A stretch of DNA of 11,633 bases from Spartobacteria bacterium (GCA_025350985.1 JANXWU010000206.1:1-11633), one strand, 5' to 3'. Positions 1-8,588 are shown, numbered from the stretch's first letter. Notes: generated by a model not told the origin, from the sequence alone. Made by a program: numbers and translations.

Positions 1-1
1 C

Positions 2-814
2 CGGGACATTCAAGTGATCGTCCACACGGCGGCGCAGCCTTCGCATGATTGGGCGGCCCGCGCTCCGCTCGTCGATTTCGGCGTCAATGCCCTCGGCACG
101 CTTCATGTCCTCGAAGCCGTGCGCGCACATTGCCCGGAGGCCATTTTCATTTTCACGAGCACGAACAAAGTTTACGGCGACACACCCAACCGTCTGCCGC
201 TGGTGGAGTTGGAAAAAAGGTGGGAAATCGCCTCCGGCCACGCTTTTGAAAAAGGCATCAACGAGACCATGTCCATCGACCAGACCAAGCATTCACTTTT
301 CGGCGCGAGCAAAGTCGCCGCGGATGTGCTGGTGCAGGAGTATGGGCGTTACTTTGGCCTAAGGACGGTGTGCTTTCGCGGCGGCTGTCTGACTGGTCCA
401 GCGCACGCGGGCACGGAGTTGCACGGCTTTCTAGCCTACTTGATGAAATGCGCGGCGACGGGTCAGCCGTACCGCGTGTTTGGCTACCAGGGCAAACAGG
501 TGCGCGATAACATTCATAGTCACGACCTTGTCGAAGCCTTCTGGCATTTCTTCCAGGCGCCGCGAGTCGGCGAGGTTTATAACTTAGGTGGAAGCCGACA
601 CTCGAATTGTTCGATGCTCGAAGCCATTGACCTTTGCGAGCAAATCAGCGGGCGAACCCTTGACTGGACGTATATCGAGGACAACCGCATCGGCGATCAT
701 ATTTGGTGGATCAGCGACGTGGGGAAATTTCGCGAGCACTATCCCGCTTGGAGTTACCGTTACGATCTGCGCGGGATTCTGGAAGAGATCCACGCCGCGT
801 GCGTGAGCGGGTAA
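2..814 (+). CDS. NAD-dependent nucleotide-sugar epimerase, CDP-paratose/tyvelose 2-epimerase-like (5' end missing)
   Basis: Extended short-chain dehydrogenase/reductase, expected to act on a nucleotide-linked sugar for cell-surface polysaccharide in the cytoplasm. The reading frame is open to the window edge. The N-terminal glycine-rich NAD-binding motif lies upstream, so roughly 70-80 residues are probably absent. Visible in order, counting from the in-frame GTG at position 14: [11 protein letters not shown] near residues 4-14, STNKVYGD at 49-56 (the usual SDR serine/threonine region), a helix with FGASK at 96-100, RGGCLTGP, the substrate-side stretch [22 protein letters not shown], and GDHIWWISD near the C-terminus. 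These match a CDP-paratose 2-epimerase-like group. The catalytic motif is FxxxK instead of YxxxK (Phe96, Lys100), so the exact reaction is uncertain. The gene converges on secA with only 62 bp between the stop codons. The family is firm; the substrate is not known. Confidence 0.85.
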   Translation, partial: RDIQVIVHTAAQPSHDWAARAPLVDFGVNALGTLHVLEAVRAHCPEAIFIFTSTNKVYGDTPNRLPLVELEKRWEIASGHAFEKGINETMSIDQTKHSLFGASKVAADVLVQEYGRYFGLRTVCFRGGCLTGPAHAGTELHGFLAYLMKCAATGQPYRVFGYQGKQVRDNIHSHDLVEAFWHFFQAPRVGEVYNLGGSRHSNCSMLEAIDLCEQISGRTLDWTYIEDNRIGDHIWWISDVGKFREHYPAWSYRYDLRGILEEIHAACVSG

Positions 815-876
815 GCCCGGATTTGCGGGCGCAACGGCGGTGTCAATTCAGAGCACGCCGGGCTGGAAAAAGGCAG

Positions 877-3867
877 CTACGCCAGTCGCCCGCAGCAACT
901 CTTGAACTTTTTCCCGCTGCCACAGGGACAGGGATCGTTCCGGCCAACTTTGGGCAGCTCACGCTTGACCGGCTCCAACTCGATTTTTAACTCGTCCTGC
1001 GTCGAGGCCGTTCGTTCGCCCTGCGGATGCTCAATCTTCATCCCGGCATTCTGACCGGGGGCTTGCGGCGATTCGGGATGCAGCAAATGTTGCGGCAAAG
1101 CCGACAGGAACTGCTCGAACGCCATCAGGTTCGACGTGCTGCGGAATAAGTTGTGCAGCGTTTCGTTCTTAATGTTCGCCATTAAGTCCACGAACATTTC
1201 ATAAGCCTCGGTCTTATATTCAATCAGCGGATCCTTCTGGCCATAGGCGCGGAGATAGACGGCTTCGCGCAGGGAGTCCATGGCGTAAAGATGCTCCTGC
1301 CAGAGCCGGTCAATCGCGTTGAGAATGACGTAGCGTTCGAGGCTCCGCACCGCGAACTGGTCCTCGTGCGAGCATTTCAGCTCGTAGGACTTCTTAATCT
1401 TCTCGATCAGAAACTTGGTGATCTCCTCGACCGTCATCTTCTCGAGGCCCGTTTTCTCGGCACTTAGTCCAAGTGGAAAAGTAATATTCACCCAGTGCAG
1501 CAATCCGTTGTGATTCTGATCGCTGTCGCGCTCGGGTCCGATGAACTCCAGCACCTTCGCGGGAACGGCTTCATCAATGACTTCATAGATCATCGAGCGC
1601 GGGTCTTCGGTTTCGATGACTTCGTTGCGATAGCCATAAACGACTTCGCGCTGCTTGTTCATCACATCGTCGAAATCAAGCGTGCGTTTGCGAATCATGT
1701 AGTTCCGCTGCTCGACCCGTTTCTGCGCGGTTTCGACGGAACGATTCAGCCACGGATGCTCCAACTCCTCACCTTCCTTCATGCCGAAGCGCTCCATGAT
1801 TTTCGTCATGCGATCCGCCGCGCCGAAGTTGCGCATCAAGTCGTCTTCAAAGCTCACGTAAAATCGCGACGAGCCGGGATCGCCCTGGCGCGCGCAGCGT
1901 CCGCGCAACTGCCGGTCGATGCGCCGAGATTCGTGCCGCTCCGTGCCGATGACATGCAACCCGCCGAGCCCCGGAACGCCGGGGCCGAGTTTGATGTCCG
2001 TGCCGCGGCCCGCCATGTTCGTGGAAATCGTGATCGTTCCCGGTTGTCCGGCACGCGCGACAATCTCAGCCTCCTGCATGTGATACTTGGCGTTGAGCAC
2101 CGCGTGCGGAATCTTGTCTCGCTTCAACATCCGACTTAGTAACTCACTCGACTCGACACTAACTGTTCCCACCAATGCCGGCTGTCCGCTGGCGTGGCAT
2201 AGTTTGAGTTCGTCGATGACCGCGTTGTATTTCTCCCGGCGGGTCTTGTAGATTTTGTCGTTGGAATCTTTGCGAATGCAGGGCTGATTCGTCGGGATAA
2301 CTATCACGTCGAGCTTGTAGATGTCGTGGAACTCATTGGCCTCCGTCTCGGCCGTGCCGGTCATGCCCGCGAGTTTTTCATACAGGCGGAAATAGTTTTG
2401 AATCGTGATTGTGGCGAGCGTCTGCGTCTCGCGATCGATCTGCACGCCCTCCTTCGCCTCCACCGCCTGGTGCAAGCCGTCGCTCCACCGCCGGCCCGAC
2501 ATCTTACGCCCCGTGTATTCATCGACAATGACCACCTTGTTGTCCTCGACGACGTATTGGACATCCTTTTCGTAAAGACAGTAAGCGCGCAGGAGCTGCG
2601 AGATGTTGTGCATCCGCTCGGCTTGGTTGTCGGTGTAAGTCTGCCGCTCGGTCTTCGCCTTGACCCTTTGCTCGGGGGTAAGACTTACGTCGAGATCGAT
2701 TTCGGCAAACTCGCTAATCAAGTCCGGCAGCACGAATGAGTCTGGATCATCCGGGTTGAGAAAATTGCGACCTTGATCGGATAGGTCGGCTTCATGCTGG
2801 CGCTCGTCGATGGTAAAGAACAACTCCTCCTTGATCTTGAACATCTCCTCCTTCTTCGCATCGCCGTAGTAAGACAATTCCGTCTTGTCCAACACCTTCC
2901 GAATCTCCGGTTCCTCCATCAACTTCAGGAGACCTTTGTTGCGCGGGTTGCCGAGCTTTACCTTAAACATCGGCAAGCCGGCGTCCTCAACCTTGCCTTT
3001 CTCAATCGACTCCTTCGCGTCCGCCATCAACCGATTGCAAAGCATCGTCTGCTTTTTCACCAACTGATCGACCAGCGGGCGGTAGCGGTCGTATTGGTGC
3101 GTCGAGACGGTTGCCGGGCCGCTGATGATGAGCGGAGTGCGCGCCTCGTCGATCAGGATCGAGTCCACTTCGTCCACGATTGCGAAGTAATAGCCGCGCT
3201 GGACTTGCTGTTCCTGGCTGGTCGCCATGCCGTTGTCGCGGAGGTAGTCGAAGCCGAACTCCGAGTTCGTCCCATACGCGATGTCGCAATAGTATTGCGC
3301 GCGGCGTTCGCTCGGCGACTGGTCGTGTTGGATGATCCCGGTGGTGAGCCCTAGGAAGCCGTAAAGCTGTCCCATCCACTCGCCGTCGCGCCGGGCGAGG
3401 TAATCGTTCACCGTGACCAGATGCGCGCCGCGGCCCGTGAGCGCGTTTAAATAAAGCGGCAGTGTCGCGACGAGCGTCTTGCCTTCGCCGGTGGCCATCT
3501 CGGCGATTTTGCCGTGGTGCAAAACCATGCCGCCGATGAGCTGCACGTCAAAATGGATCATCGCCCACGTCACAGGCTGGTCGCAGACGGAAAAGGTGTG
3601 CTTGCGCTCGGTCAGCCGGCGCGCGGCATTTTTCACCACGGCGAAGGCTTCGGGTAAAATTTCCTCCAGCACGCGCTGCTGCTCGACGGCGTCCTCGAGC
3701 TTGGAAATGCGTTCCTTCCATGCCGTTGTCTTCTCGCGCAGCGCCTCGTCCGGCAGCGATTGCAGCTCCTTTTCGAGTTGATTGATTTGCGCGACGATCG
3801 GAGCCGTCCGGCGCACTTCGCGCTGGTTTTTGGAGCCGACGATTTTTTTAAGAACCCAGTTGATCAT
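877..3867 (-). CDS. secA: Preprotein translocase subunit SecA
   Basis: Cytoplasmic ATPase that pushes unfolded preproteins through the SecYEG channel. The protein has 996 residues (E. coli SecA has 901). Visible motifs are the N-terminus [17 protein letters not shown], Walker A MATGEGKT (124-131), Walker [15 protein letters not shown] (232-244), [17 protein letters not shown] (451-467), GMTGTAETE (501-509), [11 protein letters not shown] (618-628) and the helicase motif [15 protein letters not shown] (653-667). The C-terminal zinc-binding tail is C-x-C-x8-C-C, with Cys980, 982, 991 and 992. The extra length lies mainly in the cross-linking domain (about residues 275-348) and in the linker before the zinc tail. 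GRCARQG replaces the common GRSGRQG, a variant I recall from PVC and Bacteroidota proteins. The ATG at 3867 gives the standard SecA N-terminus, although no Shine-Dalgarno sequence is obvious. The gene is last in the SIMPL-pyrE-secA series, 90 bp after pyrE. Confidence 0.98.
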   Translation of the reverse strand: MINWVLKKIVGSKNQREVRRTAPIVAQINQLEKELQSLPDEALREKTTAWKERISKLEDAVEQQRVLEEILPEAFAVVKNAARRLTERKHTFSVCDQPVTWAMIHFDVQLIGGMVLHHGKIAEMATGEGKTLVATLPLYLNALTGRGAHLVTVNDYLARRDGEWMGQLYGFLGLTTGIIQHDQSPSERRAQYYCDIAYGTNSEFGFDYLRDNGMATSQEQQVQRGYYFAIVDEVDSILIDEARTPLIISGPATVSTHQYDRYRPLVDQLVKKQTMLCNRLMADAKESIEKGKVEDAGLPMFKVKLGNPRNKGLLKLMEEPEIRKVLDKTELSYYGDAKKEEMFKIKEELFFTIDERQHEADLSDQGRNFLNPDDPDSFVLPDLISEFAEIDLDVSLTPEQRVKAKTERQTYTDNQAERMHNISQLLRAYCLYEKDVQYVVEDNKVVIVDEYTGRKMSGRRWSDGLHQAVEAKEGVQIDRETQTLATITIQNYFRLYEKLAGMTGTAETEANEFHDIYKLDVIVIPTNQPCIRKDSNDKIYKTRREKYNAVIDELKLCHASGQPALVGTVSVESSELLSRMLKRDKIPHAVLNAKYHMQEAEIVARAGQPGTITISTNMAGRGTDIKLGPGVPGLGGLHVIGTERHESRRIDRQLRGRCARQGDPGSSRFYVSFEDDLMRNFGAADRMTKIMERFGMKEGEELEHPWLNRSVETAQKRVEQRNYMIRKRTLDFDDVMNKQREVVYGYRNEVIETEDPRSMIYEVIDEAVPAKVLEFIGPERDSDQNHNGLLHWVNITFPLGLSAEKTGLEKMTVEEITKFLIEKIKKSYELKCSHEDQFAVRSLERYVILNAIDRLWQEHLYAMDSLREAVYLRAYGQKDPLIEYKTEAYEMFVDLMANIKNETLHNLFRSTSNLMAFEQFLSALPQHLLHPESPQAPGQNAGMKIEHPQGERTASTQDELKIELEPVKRELPKVGRNDPCPCGSGKKFKSCCGRLA

Positions 3868-3957
3868 GAAAATGTGTCCGCAGGTTACGCAGATTTCCGT
3901 AGAAGAAAAGCGGCAGACCGCCCGTGTGGGAATCCGCTCGATTCGCGGGCCGGTAAC

Positions 3958-4524
3958 TTACTTGCTTCCCGGCCGCGTCAAAGGAATTGCCGCCAAATCC
4001 GGCGGCAGCTTGTCCGGCTCGAAAGTCTCCACGTTCAGTTTTACGAGGCTGACAAACTCGCAGCCAAAGTCCGGCACTGTCCCGCCGCTGCGATCGACGA
4101 TCGTGGCCACCGCCGCCACCTTGCCGCCGTGAGCGCGCACGATGTCGATAGTTTCCTGCACGCGCCCGCCGCGCGTGACGACGTCTTCGACGACGATGAA
4201 CCGTTCGCCCGGCGCGATTTGAAACCCGCGCCGCAGCACGAGCTGATTGTTTTCCTTCTCGGCGAAAATGTGGCGCTGGCCGAGATGCCGACCGACCTCA
4301 TGCCCGACGATGAGGCCGCCGAGGGCAGGGGAGATCACGCTGTCGCATTCGATGCGCCGCACTTTTTCCGCGAGCAGGCCGCAGACGTGCTCGGCGATTT
4401 TCGTGTGCTGCAAAAGAAGCGCGCACTGGAAAAACGTGCGGCTGTGCAAACCCGAGCGCAGCACAAAATGTCCATTGAGCAGCGCGCCGGTTTCACGGAA
4501 AAGATCGAGAACTTGATCGGACAT
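3958..4524 (-). CDS. pyrE: Orotate phosphoribosyltransferase
   Basis: Joins orotate to PRPP to make orotidine 5'-monophosphate in cytoplasmic de novo pyrimidine synthesis. The 188-residue length is normal for bacterial PyrE. The N-terminus has GHFVLRSGLHSRTFFQ (19-33), which matches the substrate-binding loop usually written GHFxLxSGxHS. SPALGGLIVGHEV (65-77) is the conserved glycine-rich loop. FAEKE (87-91) marks the flexible catalytic loop. VVEDVVTRGG (111-120) is the PRPP-binding motif, with Arg where Thr is more common (VVEDVVTTGG). The ATG at 4524 is 21 bp after the SIMPL gene stop, which suggests one transcript. I see no clear Shine-Dalgarno sequence. Other PRPP-binding transferases are less likely because both the N-terminal loop and the ExE loop fit OPRT. 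Confidence 0.95.
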   Translation of the reverse strand: MSDQVLDLFRETGALLNGHFVLRSGLHSRTFFQCALLLQHTKIAEHVCGLLAEKVRRIECDSVISPALGGLIVGHEVGRHLGQRHIFAEKENNQLVLRRGFQIAPGERFIVVEDVVTRGGRVQETIDIVRAHGGKVAAVATIVDRSGGTVPDFGCEFVSLVKLNVETFEPDKLPPDLAAIPLTRPGSK

Positions 4525-4545
4525 GGCGTGCTTTAAAAGACGCGA

Positions 4546-5355
4546 TTAGTTCACCTCGAACTCGGCGTGGACGATGGTGATGATGTCCTTTTCGAGAGAG
4601 GACGTGTCGTTGTTGCCTTCCTCGGAGGTCTTGGTGGCATTGGCGGCATTGATGTTAATGATGCCCATGTCGGCGACGATCAGCTTGCCGATGCTGGCGT
4701 TGCCCGCGGAGCGGAGAATGTTTTCGGCACGACCCCGGGCGTCCTTGGCCGCCGCGGCCAGCATCTCGAGTTTGAGTTCACCCAGCCGCGTGTAGAAGTA
4801 CTTGGGCGCTTCGGAGTTCACCGCCACGCCCTGATCGAGCAGCGAGGTGATTTCGCGCGAGGCCTTCTCGATGCGCGGCACATCGGTCGAACGCACCACG
4901 ATTGACTCACGGGTCAGGAATCCTTTGGAGACCTTCGTTTCGGTGCGAACGGGGACGTTGGTTCCAGGCAGCACCTTGTCCTCGATGACTTTTTCAAAGA
5001 CCTCCTCGAAGGTCGCAGACTGCGGCTGAATTTCATCGGGCTTGATGCCTTGTGCGACTAAGAATGCGACGGCCTTGTCCTGGCCATCGCGCAGCGTCCG
5101 GTAAGCCGCGGTGCGCTCGGGTGCCCTGGCTTCGATATTGGCTTCCCACTGGATGAGATCGGAGACGATGCGCTTCCGCGCCGAGCCGGTGACGCGGATG
5201 TTGTGCTTGTCCGGAAGTTTGCGGACCTCGCGCCAAGTATGGGCGGCGATCGAGGTGGACCAGACCATGCCGATGGCGAGAGCGACGACCCCGAGAGGAC
5301 GGAGGTCGAGGCTGCGAGCGGTGGCGGGCGGGGTGGGTTCGGGATGATCAGGCAT
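4546..5355 (-). CDS. SIMPL (DUF541) domain protein with N-terminal membrane anchor
   Basis: From the ATG at 5355 the product has 269 residues: a proline-rich cytoplasmic start, one membrane segment (about residues 20-38, LGVVALAIGMVWSTSIAAH), then a periplasmic SIMPL domain. The domain shows IRVTGSARKRIVSDLIQWEA (53-72), EIQPQSATFEEVFE (108-121), a central FLTRESIVVRSTDVPRIEKA (146-165), the strand/helix LGELKLEMLAAAAKDARGRA (191-210) typical of the family, and a final strand IITIVHAEFEV. Family members include E. coli YggE, linked to oxidative stress defence, but no biochemical role is established. A Ser/Thr/Asn-rich stretch (238-253) precedes the last strand. The frame is open upstream to an ATG at 5469. 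The shorter start is preferred because it puts the membrane segment near the N-terminus and the extra residues look non-coding. First gene of the minus-strand group; pyrE follows after 21 bp. Confidence 0.85.
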   Translation of the reverse strand: MPDHPEPTPPATARSLDLRPLGVVALAIGMVWSTSIAAHTWREVRKLPDKHNIRVTGSARKRIVSDLIQWEANIEARAPERTAAYRTLRDGQDKAVAFLVAQGIKPDEIQPQSATFEEVFEKVIEDKVLPGTNVPVRTETKVSKGFLTRESIVVRSTDVPRIEKASREITSLLDQGVAVNSEAPKYFYTRLGELKLEMLAAAAKDARGRAENILRSAGNASIGKLIVADMGIININAANATKTSEEGNNDTSSLEKDIITIVHAEFEVN

Positions 5356-5779
5356 TGCAGGAAAAAAGCACAGACGCTTGGTGTCGTGCAATCTTTTGCT
5401 GAAGGAATGGAACTTATCGACGGGGGTGCAACGGACCGCAGTCAATGCCCGCAGGTGCGATGCTCGCATCCGGTCCAGCGACGATAAAAGTGCCGAGGGC
5501 GCCGTTCCCTCAAACTCCAGCGTTACCAGCTCGGTCGCGCAGAGCAGCGCTCGCGCTTTGAGGCAGGTCCAGGGTGCCGAGCGTGCAGCCGCTCTTCACC
5601 CGGCGCAATGGCAGCTCGCTGATCGAGAATGCAAGCTTGAAAGCTCATGATCATTTTTGTCGCAATCGCGTTCCCCTAACCAAATTTTCGATTCGGAGTT
5701 AAAATATACCCGATTTTCACTGTGAAGGGCTTGCGTTTCTGACAAAGCCTGCGAGCTTGTGTCGCATTTTTTTATCAGC
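5356..5779. other. Divergent intergenic region between the SIMPL gene and the first cyclophilin gene
   Basis: This stretch of about 424 bp separates two divergently transcribed groups and should hold promoters for both. The part nearest the SIMPL gene is GC-rich. The part near 5640-5730 is clearly richer in A and T than the rest of the window, with AAATTTTCG and TTAAAATATACC. TAAAAT (5700-5705) could be a -10 element for the plus-strand genes, but I find no well-spaced -35 match. Small open frames here (for example plus-strand 5378-5650) have compositions that look non-coding and have no recognisable product. I see no structured RNA, riboswitch or tRNA. Confidence 0.5.
5716..5726. promoter_or_regulatory. 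Perfect 11-bp palindrome TTCAC-T-GTGAA, possible operator
   Basis: The sequence reads TTCACTGTGAA, with 5-bp arms mirrored around a single T. It lies in the AT-rich patch, about 10 bp downstream of a TAAAAT hexamer and about 54 bp before the ATG of the first cyclophilin gene. That position would suit a repressor site over a transcription start. A palindrome of this length can occur by chance, and no second copy was seen elsewhere in the window. Confidence 0.2.
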
Positions 5780-8503
5780 ATGAAACTCAGTCTTATTTCT
5801 CGGGCTTTTGCAGGAGTTGCCTGTGTGATTGCAGGTGCCTCGTTTGCCCAGGCTCTGCCTCAGCAAAACAGCGCGCCGCAGTTTGATGGGGATATTTCCA
5901 CGCAAGCCATTCCCGCCGGGAAAGTCGTCGTGGTGCCGGTCACGGCATCGGATGCAGACGGCGACGCCATTCAATACAGCGTTAGTTCCAGTAATCCGCA
6001 CATCATGGCGAGGGTCAAAACGGGTAATCCGAGCTTGCAGATGGAGGTGAGTTACGCCGGTGACCCAAATTCAACCTCGCCGGGCGCAGTGGCTTTTTCC
6101 GGGACGTTGACGTTTCAGCTTTTCCGCGACTTGGTGCCGCAGACGACTGGGATCATCGGCGGACTGGCGCAGGGCGGTTTTTATGACGGGTTGCTTTTCC
6201 ACCGCATCATCTCGTTGAGCGGCACAAGCACGCCTTCGACGATCATCGTGCAGGGCGGCGATCCGGTGGGGGATGGCTCGGGCGGGCCCGGTTTTTCGTT
6301 CGACAACGAGTTCCATCCCGGGCTGATTTTTACCGGAAAAGGCCAGCTCGCGATGGCGAATTCGGGCTTTGATCGCACGACCTTTGGCGGCACGAACGGC
6401 TCGCAATTTTTCATCACGAACGGCACCCAGCGCCACCTCGATTTCAAACACACGATCTTCGCCGAATTGATGCGCGGCTACGCGGTGCTCGACAAGCTGG
6501 CCGTCGTTCCGCAAATCACGGGCACCACCGCCGCTCACATCCCAACCGGTGAGCCCACGGTGAAGCCCGTCATCACCGCCGCGCGCGTCGTGCCGAACCA
6601 CACGGATGCCGTGATTTATCTCAGCGCGAACGCCACCGGCACCGCGACGATCACCGTCCACATTTGGGATGGCAAAACCTTCGCCGCCGATGGCCGGTCG
6701 CCGCAATACACGACGAAAACCTTTGGCGCGAGCGGCGTCGATGATGCCGTCAACGATCCGCCATTTCTGGTGCCGACGACAGATGTGGTGACGCCCGTCA
6801 ACCACCCCATTTCGCTCGGATTCAAAGGCGTGGATTTGGAATCCGATTACCTTGTGTTCGATCATCAACGGTTGAGCGATTCGCTTATCACCCCCGCGCT
6901 GGTGCCCGAGGATTTGGTGAATCTTTCCACGCTCACCGGCAAATTAAAGAAGGCGAATCCCGATCCCGTGTCGGGATTTCTCTGGGCGAAATTTTCCCCG
7001 CAAAACCAGATGATCGTGTCCAGCACGACTTCGACGCCCGTCCAAATCAAAACAGCGCTCCTCGCCAGCTTGAATCCCATCATCAGCGGCACTTCGATCT
7101 ACGACGCCACGCGGTTTGCGGCGGTTGCTCTTTCGGTGCCGACCCGGACTTTGCAGGCGGAGAACCCGCAGGGAGCCGATCTCGCGCGTCTGAATCGCTT
7201 GCTGCTTGGGGACGCCTACCCTACCTCCATCCTGACGGAGTTGAACGTCGATCTCATTGGTCGTAATCCGCTGACCGTGCTGCCTCTGAACAACTTTGAT
7301 CGTCCTTTCGATTTCGCGGCGAACGTGTCGCAACTGGGGGAGAACCCGAATGATTTTGGCACCGTCCGCGTGGGCATCGGCGACCGGCGCATCAGTGGGG
7401 AGGCGGTGACGGTCGCGGCCAAACCGGGAATGGCGCTGACCAATGTCGTCATCGCCAGTTTGAGCGACACAGATTTGCAGTCAGCCGCGTCCAATTTCAC
7501 CGCGACGGTAAACTGGGGCGATGGAACGCCGGTCGTGACCGGCTCGGGCGTCGCGCTCACCAGCGGTTCGATCAATTTCCGCGCGCGCCCGGCGGCGAAA
7601 GTTTTCCAAGTCAGTGCCTCGCACACCTACGCCCGCGAGGGGACGTATCCGCTCCATGTCGTGCTCAGTGACACGAACGGCGCGACGGCGACCGCGATGA
7701 GCACGGCGCTGGTTTCCTCCAGCGCGCTCGTGGCCAAAGGCGCGACGATCGCGAGCGCGGGGATCGTGCGTGGTGCGGTGGCGACCTTTGCGGAAACGGG
7801 CGGCTCCGTTCTGCCCGCCGACTACTCCGCGTCCATCGACTGGGGCGACGGTAGCCACGCGAAAGGCTTGATCGTGGCGAATCGCACCGGGGGTTTCAGC
7901 GTCATCGGCTCGCATCGTTACCTGGACCCCGAAGCGTTCTCTGTTTGCATCACGATCGCCGACAAGAACACGCACACGGCGACGGTTTGGAGCACGGTGC
8001 AGGTTCGGAACAGCGCCGTCTCGCACCTCCCTCCGTTCGCGCAAGTGAACCTGGTCGGCGGCTGGCAGAGCGACCTGACTGCCTCGGTGAGCGGCAGCGG
8101 CGCGTCGATGCAGCAGTACATCAGCGGGTCGCTCATCGTGCTCAATTCCGGGGCGAAAACCTCCGCGCCTTCCTCGATCAAACTTTTCCTGTCCCCCGAC
8201 CAAAACCTCAGCACCGACGGCGCAAATCCCGACACGCTGTTGCATCCCGTCCGGGGCAGCAGCCAGAACGCGCTCGTCATTTTTCCCCTCAAACAAGGCT
8301 ACGCCAACACCTACCACTTCCACCCCGCCGGCCCTCCGGTCGCGCCGCAAATTTCCAACGTCCCGCAGCCCGACACCCGCATCCCCCTGCCGCGCGGAGT
8401 CGATGGGCGCGGCAAATACATCATCGTGCAAATGGAATACAGCGATCCACTCACGAGCCACCAGGCGGTCAACACCGTTTTTATCGGCGGGCCGATCTTT
8501 TAA
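5780..8503 (+). CDS. Exported cyclophilin-type peptidyl-prolyl isomerase with PKD-like repeats (copy 1)
   Basis: Predicted Sec-exported protein of 907 residues. The signal peptide is residues 1-26 (MKLSLISRAFAGVACVIAGA, then AQA as cleavage site). Then come a cadherin-like strand pair with a DADGD loop (59-63), a cyclophilin domain (about 106-245), a beta-rich segment ending NDPPFL (325-330), a region without recognisable domain (about 360-495), PKD-like repeats with WGDG at 579-582 and 688-691 and HTY/HRY near 615 and 712, and a C-terminal block (748-907). The cyclophilin domain has FHR (Arg142), VQGGDP (Gln158), MAN (192-194), SQFF (208-211) and LDFKH (His224), so prolyl isomerase activity is plausible. 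The loop from Arg142 to Gln158 is about 8 residues longer than in human CypA. An in-frame GTG at 5759 would add 7 residues; the ATG at 5780 gives a standard signal peptide. Likely periplasmic or extracellular. The substrate is unknown. Confidence 0.85.
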   Translation: MKLSLISRAFAGVACVIAGASFAQALPQQNSAPQFDGDISTQAIPAGKVVVVPVTASDADGDAIQYSVSSSNPHIMARVKTGNPSLQMEVSYAGDPNSTSPGAVAFSGTLTFQLFRDLVPQTTGIIGGLAQGGFYDGLLFHRIISLSGTSTPSTIIVQGGDPVGDGSGGPGFSFDNEFHPGLIFTGKGQLAMANSGFDRTTFGGTNGSQFFITNGTQRHLDFKHTIFAELMRGYAVLDKLAVVPQITGTTAAHIPTGEPTVKPVITAARVVPNHTDAVIYLSANATGTATITVHIWDGKTFAADGRSPQYTTKTFGASGVDDAVNDPPFLVPTTDVVTPVNHPISLGFKGVDLESDYLVFDHQRLSDSLITPALVPEDLVNLSTLTGKLKKANPDPVSGFLWAKFSPQNQMIVSSTTSTPVQIKTALLASLNPIISGTSIYDATRFAAVALSVPTRTLQAENPQGADLARLNRLLLGDAYPTSILTELNVDLIGRNPLTVLPLNNFDRPFDFAANVSQLGENPNDFGTVRVGIGDRRISGEAVTVAAKPGMALTNVVIASLSDTDLQSAASNFTATVNWGDGTPVVTGSGVALTSGSINFRARPAAKVFQVSASHTYAREGTYPLHVVLSDTNGATATAMSTALVSSSALVAKGATIASAGIVRGAVATFAETGGSVLPADYSASIDWGDGSHAKGLIVANRTGGFSVIGSHRYLDPEAFSVCITIADKNTHTATVWSTVQVRNSAVSHLPPFAQVNLVGGWQSDLTASVSGSGASMQQYISGSLIVLNSGAKTSAPSSIKLFLSPDQNLSTDGANPDTLLHPVRGSSQNALVIFPLKQGYANTYHFHPAGPPVAPQISNVPQPDTRIPLPRGVDGRGKYIIVQMEYSDPLTSHQAVNTVFIGGPIF

Positions 8504-8588
8504 ATGCCGAGCCCGTCAACGCCGCCCGCTTCCCCCGTATTGCTGCGGCCTTTTTAGCCTCCGAAATTAAATGCGTTTCCCCTGTCTC

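Noticed and set aside
815..830. Small hairpin (GCCCG, 6-base loop, CGGGC) between the convergent epimerase and secA genes
   Set aside because: The stem is only 5 bp and no T-run follows on either strand, so it is not convincing as an intrinsic terminator.
1495..2139. Plus-strand open frames opposite secA (also 2326-2739 and 2794-3354)
   Set aside because: They lie wholly within secA, whose motifs are unmistakable, and have shadow-like composition.
3760..4536. Plus-strand open frame of 258 codons opposite pyrE and the secA start
   Set aside because: It spans two well-supported genes on the other strand and has no family-like motifs, so it is an antisense shadow.
5356..5469. Longer start for the SIMPL protein at 5469
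   Set aside because: It would place 38 residues without conserved features before the membrane segment. The ATG at 5355 gives a normal architecture, though the longer form cannot be fully excluded.
5378..5650. Possible 90-residue protein on the plus strand in the divergent intergenic region
   Set aside because: No homology-like motif, it overlaps the start of the SIMPL gene's upstream region, and its composition looks random.
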